From Xanthocytophaga flava (GTDB taxonomy: Bacteria > Bacteroidota > Bacteroidia > Cytophagales > 172606-1), in the NCBI GenBank assembly GCA_030068525.1, contig JASJOS010000006.1, forward strand, positions 372,001-436,000: DNA of 64,000 nt. The letters are read 5' to 3'. How positions within the stretch are numbered: the stretch's first letter is position 1; each line of letters begins with the position of its first letter. Positions 16,018 through 23,088 of this stretch are shown piece after piece. The notes beneath the pieces are model-generated. The model was not told the origin of the DNA. It worked only from the letters and a program-made list of their open reading frames with translations, and ran no database searches. A program made the translations under genes and the position numbers.

Positions 16018-18258
16018 ATGAAAATACTGGAGTTTCCATTACTGTGTCGTCGAATAGATGAAAATACCATACTGGGGCAGATTATAGGCCTGGATAAACA
16101 ACTGGTGTCTGATGATATTCGTGGCCTTACAGGTGATTTTTCTGAATATATTGAAAAGCAACTTCAGCGGGGAGCATACTACGAACCAGAGATTCTGCAA
16201 CCAAGGATTAAAACACTCAAACTTATTATACGTCCTCACTACCAGGAAAAACAGCGAATTTATCCTGTAAAAGAATCTATTGAGTTTCCGGTTTATGCTG
16301 TATATGGAGGCAATGAACAGGGGTTTTTCGAGTGCTTTCTACCATTGCTTGATAAAAGTTTTTATTTCTATTCTGAAAAAGATCTGGATAAACTCATAGA
16401 GCACTTTGCCAAAGATGTACTTCACAACATGGATCCTGGCAAAATCTATAGTTTATTGCAAAGTTCTGCTCCATGGTTGGAGAGTGTTACTGTGAAAGTA
16501 CCTAGGGTCGAACAGCCCAAAACTAAGGCAGATGATTTCTCACATCTCCAGATGCTGAACAGTGTAGCTGAGAGACTTCCTTATGCCAGAAAAAGTACCA
16601 GGTTAGTCCTGGATGCGGCTTGGGAGAGGGGAGAATTTGTTGATAAGCTGATTTCTTTTCTGTTGACAGGAAAAAACAATGTTCTGCTTGTGGGTAATTC
16701 AGGTGTTGGTAAAAGTACAATTATCCATGAAGCTATTCGAAAAATACATCAGCAGGAGAAGTCACAGGAAGATTTCGAGCGTCATTCATTCTGGCGTACA
16801 ACTCCTGCCCGTATTACTGCCAAAGCAAAATATCTGGGTGAATGGCAGGAAAACTGTGAAGAACTGGTCAGTGATCTGGTACATGCAAATGGTATTGTCT
16901 GGATTGAGAATTTTGTGATGCTGGCTCTGACTGGTGGAGAAGGACCCGAAGATTCTGTAGCTGCTTTTCTAACCTCATTTATCCGGCAAAAACAATTGCA
17001 GATGATAAGTGAAGTAACTCCTGAGCAATTAGATGTAATGCGTAAGCTTTTGCCTGGCTTTGTCGATCATTTCCAGATCTTGCCCGTGCAGGAGATGAAT
17101 ACGGCTACAATGTTAAAAATATTCGATTACTTTACAGCACATGCTGAAAAACATCAAAAGGTTTCTTTTTCACATCAGGCTCTGGAAACAGTGTATATGC
17201 TTCTGGATCGATTTGTCCGTTATGAAAGATTCCCAGGTAAGGCCATTCGCTTTCTGAATCAGTGTGTGAATAAAGCGCTTCAGACCCAACAGTCGATTAT
17301 TGATCCGCAGGTGGTTATCAAAAATTTTTCTCGCCAAACTGGTTTGCCCGATATCTTGCTTCGGGATGACTTGCTATTGGATAATAAGGTGCTAAGAAAG
17401 CATTTCAGTGATCGCATTAAAGGGCAGGATCATATACTAGATAAAATTATTTCAGTGATCAAAGTATTTAAGGCCGGTTTAAATGATCCCAATAAGCCCA
17501 TTGCTTCCATGATCTTTGCTGGGCCTACCGGAGTAGGGAAAACGGCTACTGCTCAGACCCTGGCCGATTATTTCTTTGGTATTAGTCAAACCTATCAACC
17601 TCTGATACGGCTTGATATGAGTGAGTTTCAGCACCCTGGACAAATTTATCGATTGATTGGAGCTGAAGGCAAGCTGGTACAGTTTGTCAGAGAAAAGCCG
17701 TTTTGTGTAGTTTTATTGGATGAAATTGAAAAGGCGCACCCATTGATTTTCGATGCCTTGCTTACTGTGTTAGATGAAGGGATCTTAATTGATTCAACAG
17801 GACGTGTAACAGATTTCCGGAATTCGATCATTATTATGACATCCAATCTGGGTGCTTCGCAGCGAGGTTCTGTAGGATTTCGTACTTATCAGACAAATGA
17901 TTTTGAGGCTGGTATCAAAGCCTTTTTCCGTCCTGAGTTTTTTAACCGGATTGATCTCATACTGCCATTCTATGCATTAGATCAGGATACCATCCGTGAA
18001 ATTACTTTATATGAACTGAGTCATATTGGGACGCGGGATGGTATTAAGAATCGTGGATTAAAGCTTTCCTATACAGATGAGTTAGTTTATTATATAGCAG
18101 AGAAAGGATTTGATAAAAAATATGGGGCTCGTCCTCTCCAGCGGGAAATTGAACGGTTGATCGTCGCCCCATTGGCTCGCTTGATTTTGCAGCGTCCAGA
18201 ATTATACAATCAGGAGGTCTTGATCGGGTATGAGAAGGATTCAGTTGTATTTGTCTGA
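16018..18258 (+). CDS. Clp/Hsp100-like double AAA+ ATPase without RF-like tail (paralogue 3)
   Basis: 746 residues; third gene of the set, 76 bases after the second. It has the same N-terminal region of about 200 residues (opening MKIL like paralogue 1). AAA module 1 has Walker A GNSGVGKST (226-234) and a ruined Walker B (IVWIENFVML, Glu297-Asn298). AAA module 2 is complete: GPTGVGKTA (from 502), VVLLDEIEKAH (Asp568-Glu569), MTSNLGAS, FFRPEFFNRIDL and sensor 2 YGARPLQREIE. VGF at 619-621 matches the ClpC-type ClpP loop. It stops right after the D2 small domain, so it lacks the coiled coil and RF-like extension of its neighbours. No ClpB-type middle domain is inserted. It may be the motor subunit that oligomerises with the two RF-like paralogues. 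Confidence 0.87.
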   Translation: MKILEFPLLCRRIDENTILGQIIGLDKQLVSDDIRGLTGDFSEYIEKQLQRGAYYEPEILQPRIKTLKLIIRPHYQEKQRIYPVKESIEFPVYAVYGGNEQGFFECFLPLLDKSFYFYSEKDLDKLIEHFAKDVLHNMDPGKIYSLLQSSAPWLESVTVKVPRVEQPKTKADDFSHLQMLNSVAERLPYARKSTRLVLDAAWERGEFVDKLISFLLTGKNNVLLVGNSGVGKSTIIHEAIRKIHQQEKSQEDFERHSFWRTTPARITAKAKYLGEWQENCEELVSDLVHANGIVWIENFVMLALTGGEGPEDSVAAFLTSFIRQKQLQMISEVTPEQLDVMRKLLPGFVDHFQILPVQEMNTATMLKIFDYFTAHAEKHQKVSFSHQALETVYMLLDRFVRYERFPGKAIRFLNQCVNKALQTQQSIIDPQVVIKNFSRQTGLPDILLRDDLLLDNKVLRKHFSDRIKGQDHILDKIISVIKVFKAGLNDPNKPIASMIFAGPTGVGKTATAQTLADYFFGISQTYQPLIRLDMSEFQHPGQIYRLIGAEGKLVQFVREKPFCVVLLDEIEKAHPLIFDALLTVLDEGILIDSTGRVTDFRNSIIIMTSNLGASQRGSVGFRTYQTNDFEAGIKAFFRPEFFNRIDLILPFYALDQDTIREITLYELSHIGTRDGIKNRGLKLSYTDELVYYIAEKGFDKKYGARPLQREIERLIVAPLARLILQRPELYNQEVLIGYEKDSVVFV

Positions 18259-18268
18259 TAGTTTATGA

Positions 18269-18308
18269 TTTTTTCTTTGACGTCTTTTAAACAACTTCAA
18301 AGAAAAAA
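18269..18308. terminator. bidirectional AT-rich hairpin between the AAA+ operon and the P1 peptidase gene
   Basis: TTTTTTCTTTGA at 18269-18280 pairs with TCAAAGAAAAAA at 18297-18308. It lies exactly between two convergent genes, touching the stop of the peptidase gene, and has T or A runs on both sides. The stem has few G-C pairs, so its strength is uncertain. Confidence 0.55.
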
Positions 18309-19538
18309 TTACTCAAGTCGATTATATTCTTTCAGGATTTTGACCACTTTGTCCATAGGTAACGCTTCAATTACATGTTGTTCTTTACCTGTTGTGGTTT
18401 CGGCTTTAGTCATTGAGTTGATAATAGCTTCCTCTGTGGCTTCAATTACTGCCATAAATAGGGAAGACATGTAATCGTTGTGTAACAATGTAACAGTTTG
18501 GGTTGGTTGAGAGGGTTCATAGGGTATCCGAAGTGCTGGATCTGTAGAAAATGCTATGACATAATCGCCACTACCGTTGGCTGCAATTCCTCCGGTTTTT
18601 GCAAGTCCAAACATAGCACGTTTTGCCAGACGTTCCAGATTACGGGCATCCAGTGGTGCATCTGTTGCTACGATGATCATACAGGAGCCATCTGCGTCCT
18701 CTGTTTTTTTCGTGTTTTGAGACTTGCTGTCACCAGGAGCTTTTCTGGATTCTTTCTCTTTTTTCAATTGTGGACTTAAGTAATATTGGTCAAGGCGCTC
18801 TCCTACAGGTGCACCTGCTATCTGTAATACGCCACCAAAGTTGGTTTGGACAAGGACGCCTACTGTATATCCTCCAACCGCTTGTGGCAGCATTCTGGAG
18901 GAGGTGCCAATACCTCCTTTGAATCCAAAGCAAACAGTACCCGTGCCAGCTCCAACATTACCTTCCTGAACAGGTCCGTGTGTGGCTTTTTGAATTGCTT
19001 CCAGTACATGTGCTTTGTTGACATGTCTTCCACGAATATCATTCAGATAGCCATCATTCGTTTCTCCTATTACTGCATTTACTGATTGTACTTTCTCATT
19101 GCCAGCCTGGTCCACTGTATACTGAACAGTTGCTTCCATTGCTGTACCAACACTGAGGGTATTGGTGAGAATAATTGGTGTTTCCAGATTGCCCAATTCT
19201 GTTACCTGTGTACTGCCACTTAATTTTCCAAAACCATTGCCGACATAGACTGCTGCAGGTACTTTTTGCTGGAAAATGTTGCCATCATGTGGTGAAATAG
19301 CCGTAACACCCGTCCGGATTGAGTTGCCTATATGTAAAGTCACATGTCCAACTTTAACTCCTTGTACATCCGTTATTGCGTTGTGGGTGCCTGTTGGTAG
19401 TACTCCAATCCGGATACCATATTCTCTTGCTCTTTTTCGTCCAGAAGAAGTTTGTTTGGTTTGGCTGTGCACTTGAATCAGGAATAGATGGGTAATCAGG
19501 ATGGCAAAACAAAGTTGCCTGGAAGATAGGCTATACAC
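18309..19538 (-). CDS. P1 family peptidase (DmpA/BapA-type aminopeptidase), secreted
   Basis: Self-processing N-terminal nucleophile hydrolase of 409 residues with a signal peptide (residues 1-25, ending VHSQ). Family marks are REYGIRIGVLPTGTHNAITDVQGVKVGH near the start, GNVGAGTGTVCFGFKGGIGTSSR in the middle, and GSCMIIVATDAPLDARNLERLA. By comparison with DmpA, autocleavage is expected between Gly284 and Ser285, giving a beta chain of 125 residues, the family size; Ser285 would be the nucleophile. Such enzymes release D- or beta-amino acids from peptide N-termini. A charged Lys/Ser-rich insert (residues 258-284) precedes the cleavage point. It is transcribed convergently with the AAA+ operon, and nothing links the two functionally. 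Confidence 0.9.
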   Translation of the reverse strand: MYSLSSRQLCFAILITHLFLIQVHSQTKQTSSGRKRAREYGIRIGVLPTGTHNAITDVQGVKVGHVTLHIGNSIRTGVTAISPHDGNIFQQKVPAAVYVGNGFGKLSGSTQVTELGNLETPIILTNTLSVGTAMEATVQYTVDQAGNEKVQSVNAVIGETNDGYLNDIRGRHVNKAHVLEAIQKATHGPVQEGNVGAGTGTVCFGFKGGIGTSSRMLPQAVGGYTVGVLVQTNFGGVLQIAGAPVGERLDQYYLSPQLKKEKESRKAPGDSKSQNTKKTEDADGSCMIIVATDAPLDARNLERLAKRAMFGLAKTGGIAANGSGDYVIAFSTDPALRIPYEPSQPTQTVTLLHNDYMSSLFMAVIEATEEAIINSMTKAETTTGKEQHVIEALPMDKVVKILKEYNRLE

Positions 19539-19592
19539 TATAAAATGAGAGTTGATGAAAATGGAAGAAGATGCTATAATCTAAAAATAAAA

Positions 19593-19631
19593 GTTGCCCT
19601 TTCTGAGTATATTGTAATCAAAAAGGGCAAC
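19593..19631 (-). terminator. intrinsic terminator of the molybdenum hydroxylase unit
   Basis: GTTGCCCTTT at 19593-19602 pairs with AAAGGGCAAC at 19622-19631. On the minus strand the stem is followed by a U-rich tract. It lies directly after the large-subunit gene. Confidence 0.75.
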
Positions 19632-19639
19632 AAAACAAA

Positions 19640-21784
19640 TTATGAAATTCCTTTCATTCCTTCCTGTTCTGCAAAAGGCTGGTTACGGAGTCGTTTGCCT
19701 GTAGCTTTGAAAAGGGCATTAGCAACTGCGGCTCCGGTAGGAGGCAAGGCCGGCTCACCCAACCCAGTAGGGTCAATAGTATTTTCAACAAAATGCACTT
19801 CTACTTCCGGAATCTCATTCATACGGATCAGCCGATAGGTATTGAAATTAGATTGTTGGGGTGCACCATCTTTGAATGTCAGATTAGCGTACATAGCATG
19901 TCCTAGTCCGTCTACAATACCCCCCATTATTTGCTGACGTGCTCCACTTTTATTGATGACTACTCCACAATCAGCGGCTGCATAGATTTTCGTTAGTACT
20001 GGTTTCCCTTTTTGCATGACTACTTCACCTACCTGTGCAACATAGGAGAAGTGTGAAAAATAAACACTAAATCCTTGAGATACCCCTTTCTTTTTACCCC
20101 AACCTGATTTATCAACTGCCAGCTGAATAACAGATTTCATACGGTCAATATCGTACTTAATGGCACCTGTCGGAGATTTTTTTGCTTTGTCTAGTAACTC
20201 AAGCCGGAATTGTACCGGATCTTTTTTGGCAGCAGAAGCTACTTCATCCATAAAAGCTTGTTCTGCAAAGGCTAGAAAGTTGGTAATAGGAGCCCTCCAC
20301 GGACCTGTTGTGATTGGAGATTTATGTTCTACTGTATCAATGAGCAGATTCTCAACAGCTCCTGAGGGGAAGTTATCTTCACGGGTACAGTTGCCTGAAT
20401 TCATCCCTACACCTCGTAATTTGTAGCCAACCAGATTGCCTTGTTTGTCTAATGCTGCTTCAAAACGATAACGTACTGCCGGACGGTAACTGCCGCCTGT
20501 CATATCATCTTCCCGTGTCCAGATCACTTTTACAGGTGCTTTTACAAGATTGGATACTTCTACTGCTTCCAGTACATAGTCTGTTTTTAGCCGACGACCA
20601 AAACCACCTCCCATACGCGTCATTTCAACAGAGACTTTTTCAGGAGCAATATTCAGTAGTTTGGCTGTTTCGTTGCGTGCGGCCTCGGGGGTTTGGGTTG
20701 AACCTATGAGCTCTACGCTATCTGGTTTGACATGCGCAAAGAAGTTCATAGGTTCCAGTGGACTATGCGAAATAAAAGGACACTGATATTCGCTTTTGAT
20801 TACCTTGGCTGCATTCTTAAACGCCATCTCTACGTCTCCATCTTTTCTGCGAACAGTTGTATTGGTACTATTTAATAATTCTTCGAAAATACGATTGTGA
20901 TCCGTAGTACTTTCCAGATCACTTTCTTTTTCATACTCTATTTTCAGCAAATCAATAGCTTTCTTCACCTGCCAGGTTGATTTACCTACCACAGCCACAT
21001 TGTTTTTAAAGGTAATTACATCGGTAATACCAGACATAGATTTGGCTGCTGTGGAATCTACAGATTTTAATTTCAATCCAAAAGCTGAAGGGCGTTTGAT
21101 CATTGCAAACAGCATTCCTTCCCGATAAAAGTCTATTCCATAGAGTGGCTGACCTGTGAGAATTTTAGGATTATCAACATTTTTAGCTACCTGTCCAATG
21201 AGTTGAAAGTCTTTGACTTCTTTAAGCTTTACATCTGAAGGTACGGATAACTTAGCTGCTTCTGAAGCCAGTTCTCCATAACTTAGCTTACGCCCTGAGG
21301 TAGTATGAATAACCATCCCTTTTTCCGTCTTACATTCAGCTACTGGTACTTTCCATTGTTTTGCCCCAGCTTCGAGAAGCATCTGGCGGGCTGTAGCTCC
21401 TGCTTTACGTAGTCTTTGCCATGAATGTCTGATAGAACCACTGCCACCCGCGACCTGCCGTTCAAATTTTTGGGTGTCGAGAGGTGCCTGCATTACGTTT
21501 ACATTTTTCCAGTCCACATCCAGTTCTTCGGCAACAATCATAGGAAAGGCTGTTTTGATGCCTTGTCCTACTTCCGGATTAGGGGAGAAAATAGTCACAA
21601 TGCCATTGGGGGCAATAGAGAGATAACTGTTGAAATCAATAGCCCCAGCAAGAGTGCCTTCAGTTAGAATAGCTTGTGTATCTGCGCTGGCAGTGTTCCA
21701 GTTAAATCCCAGAAATAGCCCTCCACTCGTTGCTATTGCTAGTTTTAAGAAATTTCTTCGGCTAGGGTTAGGTAGAGTAGACAT
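19640..21784 (-). CDS. molybdopterin-binding large subunit of an IorB-like aldehyde/isoquinoline oxidoreductase
   Basis: Xanthine-dehydrogenase-family catalytic subunit of 714 residues. The N-terminus has a twin-arginine signal (PSRRNFLKLAIATSGG, residues 7-22), so it is exported folded with its cofactor. Molybdopterin-site stretches include GSGSIRHSW, VEMTRMGGGFGRRLKTDYV, GPWRAP and the C-terminal GLGEPALPPTGAAVANALF, whose GEP(A) Glu is the expected catalytic base. The arrangement (single long subunit with Tat signal plus a separate 2Fe-2S subunit) is that of isoquinoline 1-oxidoreductase beta subunits rather than cytosolic xanthine dehydrogenase. The substrate is unknown. It follows the iron-sulfur subunit gene by 2 bases, so they are co-transcribed. 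Confidence 0.9.
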   Translation of the reverse strand: MSTLPNPSRRNFLKLAIATSGGLFLGFNWNTASADTQAILTEGTLAGAIDFNSYLSIAPNGIVTIFSPNPEVGQGIKTAFPMIVAEELDVDWKNVNVMQAPLDTQKFERQVAGGSGSIRHSWQRLRKAGATARQMLLEAGAKQWKVPVAECKTEKGMVIHTTSGRKLSYGELASEAAKLSVPSDVKLKEVKDFQLIGQVAKNVDNPKILTGQPLYGIDFYREGMLFAMIKRPSAFGLKLKSVDSTAAKSMSGITDVITFKNNVAVVGKSTWQVKKAIDLLKIEYEKESDLESTTDHNRIFEELLNSTNTTVRRKDGDVEMAFKNAAKVIKSEYQCPFISHSPLEPMNFFAHVKPDSVELIGSTQTPEAARNETAKLLNIAPEKVSVEMTRMGGGFGRRLKTDYVLEAVEVSNLVKAPVKVIWTREDDMTGGSYRPAVRYRFEAALDKQGNLVGYKLRGVGMNSGNCTREDNFPSGAVENLLIDTVEHKSPITTGPWRAPITNFLAFAEQAFMDEVASAAKKDPVQFRLELLDKAKKSPTGAIKYDIDRMKSVIQLAVDKSGWGKKKGVSQGFSVYFSHFSYVAQVGEVVMQKGKPVLTKIYAAADCGVVINKSGARQQIMGGIVDGLGHAMYANLTFKDGAPQQSNFNTYRLIRMNEIPEVEVHFVENTIDPTGLGEPALPPTGAAVANALFKATGKRLRNQPFAEQEGMKGIS

Positions 21785-21786
21785 AG

Positions 21787-22248
21787 CTATTTGAGTTTAG
21801 TAGAGGCAAGTTTTACAGCTTCACGAATACGATGGTAGGTTCCACAGCGACAGAGGTTACCTGACATTGCTACTTCTATTTCTTCCTCTGTAGGTTTAGT
21901 ATTATGTTTGAGAAAGGAAGCCGCTGTCATTATCTGACCAGCCTGACAATATCCACATTGGGGTACATCTACTTCATCCCATGCTAACTGTACCGGATGG
22001 TCACCAGTAGAGGAAAGTCCTTCTATGGTTGTTACCTTTGCTGTACCGATAGCGGATACAGGTAATACACATGAACGGGTTGCCTCTCCATCCAGATGAA
22101 TAGTACAGGCTCCACATTGAGCTATACCACAACCATATTTAGTACCTACTAGTCCTAAATGGTCTCTCAAGACCCATAAAAGAGGAGTTTCTGGATCAAC
22201 ATCTGCTTCATAATTGCGTCCGTTGACAAGTAGTTTGAAAAGTGCCAT
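21787..22248 (-). CDS. 2Fe-2S iron-sulfur subunit of the molybdenum hydroxylase (IorA-like)
   Basis: 153 residues from the preferred start at 22248 (MALFKLLVNGRNYEAD); the reading frame stays open to 22308, but the extra 20 residues do not resemble the family. The N-terminal plant-ferredoxin-like cluster is bound by GCGIAQCGACTIHLDG, followed by a CVLPV cysteine. The C-terminal helical domain binds the second cluster with CGYCQAGQIM and GNLCRCGTYHRI. It passes electrons from the molybdenum centre to an outside acceptor. It sits immediately upstream of its large subunit. There is no cytochrome or XdhC-like maturation gene next to the pair. Confidence 0.93.
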   Translation of the reverse strand: MALFKLLVNGRNYEADVDPETPLLWVLRDHLGLVGTKYGCGIAQCGACTIHLDGEATRSCVLPVSAIGTAKVTTIEGLSSTGDHPVQLAWDEVDVPQCGYCQAGQIMTAASFLKHNTKPTEEEIEVAMSGNLCRCGTYHRIREAVKLASTKLK

Positions 22249-22455
22249 TGGTATAGTTAGGAGGTTAGTATAAACTAAATTACAAAAATTAGTGGATGGC
22301 TTATACAAATCTGGAGAGAAATTTATACAATTAAGTGCAAAGATGCTTTTGCTATAAGGTATTTGACTAAAGGAGGCATATCGGAGTTTGGTATTTAGAT
22401 GTGAGCAATAATGAAACAGCAGTTACTTAGCATCTTGTTAATTTACCCTTTATCA

Positions 22456-22511
22456 GTTTTTTGGTACATGTGTTCCCTCCTATAAGGGAGGGAACACATG
22501 TACCAAAAAAC
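22456..22511. repeat. perfect 25-bp inverted repeat with 6-base loop
   Basis: 22456-22480 (GTTTTTTGGTACATGTGTTC then CCTCC) is exactly complementary to 22487-22511, around the loop TATAAG. The T run at one foot and the A run at the other would let it work as a terminator in either direction, but the nearest gene on the left points away and the nearest on the right ends 580 bases further. It is longer than the terminators elsewhere in this window. Confidence 0.85.
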
Positions 22512-22523
22512 AAAAAATGTAAA

Positions 22524-22710
22524 GTAAGCTAAAAAGTACTAAAAAATAAGCTGAAAAATATATTGCAAACATCTTGTTATACAGTTAGTTGGTAAATAAA
22601 ATAAAACGAGTGAGCTAAAAATAGGTTACTGATGATCCAAAAAACACCGTTTTTTTTAGCTCATTTTTTAGTTTTTCCACATATATCAAATCTAAAAAAT
22701 GAGCTAAAAA
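22524..22710. repeat. cluster of AGCTAAAAA / TTTTTAGCT repeats with a 19-bp inverted pair
   Basis: The word AGCTAAAAA (or AGCTGAAAAA) recurs near 22527, 22550 and 22613. 22653-22671 (TTTTTAGCTCATTTTTTAG) is perfectly complementary to 22692-22710, with a 20-base loop. The same GAGCTAAAAA core in direct and inverted copies suggests a degenerate repeat family rather than chance. Confidence 0.55.
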
Positions 22711-23088
22711 CTAATATGATTTTTGTTGAAAAAGTGCAGTTTTTGCTAAGGGGCTGCCTTTGTTTCTATGGAATAAATCTATTTTTAATGATAAACCTCC
22801 CTAGTCAGACTGCTTCATCCTGAACTCACTACTTAACCTAACGAGAAGTCTTAGCTGATACCTAAAAGAGTGATGAACTGAGTTCAAATCAAAATTTAAT
22901 TTGCTGTGAGTTATGCACATAGAAAAAAAAGATCGGAACTCTGATTAAAATCAAAAGTGATTGAAGTTATTTTGAGAATCAAAACTGTTGTGTATAATGA
23001 GTAATCTCTCTGCCAATCAGTGTGGCGGCCTTGTCTTTGCAAAAACAGTTTTTGCTATGAATTATACATATATAGATTGATTGTCCTC

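Larger units (their letters stand above)
22249..23088. other. 840-base gene-free, repeat-rich stretch
   Basis: No credible coding region lies here. The stretch holds a perfect 25-bp hairpin and a cluster of AGCTAAAAA-type repeats (both listed separately), and otherwise AT-rich sequence. The iorA-like promoter must be at its left end. The repeats could be remains of a small mobile element, but no transposase fragment or target duplication was recognised. Confidence 0.5.

Noticed and set aside
15958-16060. A 33-codon ORF between paralogues 2 and 3 with a lipoprotein-like start (MKDLLLILFQLSFSGCATT)
   Set aside because: It overlaps the start of the third AAA+ gene in another frame, is very short, and its resemblance to a lipobox is probably chance.
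9298-18258. Type VI secretion ClpV or an antiphage defence island as the identity of the AAA+ trio
   Set aside because: No sheath, baseplate, nuclease, toxin or other defence genes are next to it, and the N-terminal region does not look like ClpV; the RF-like tails fit neither.
22632-22823. A 63-codon plus-strand ORF in the gene-free stretch
   Set aside because: It runs through the AGCTAAAAA inverted repeat, so its Lys/Phe-rich composition only mirrors the repeat; no family resemblance.
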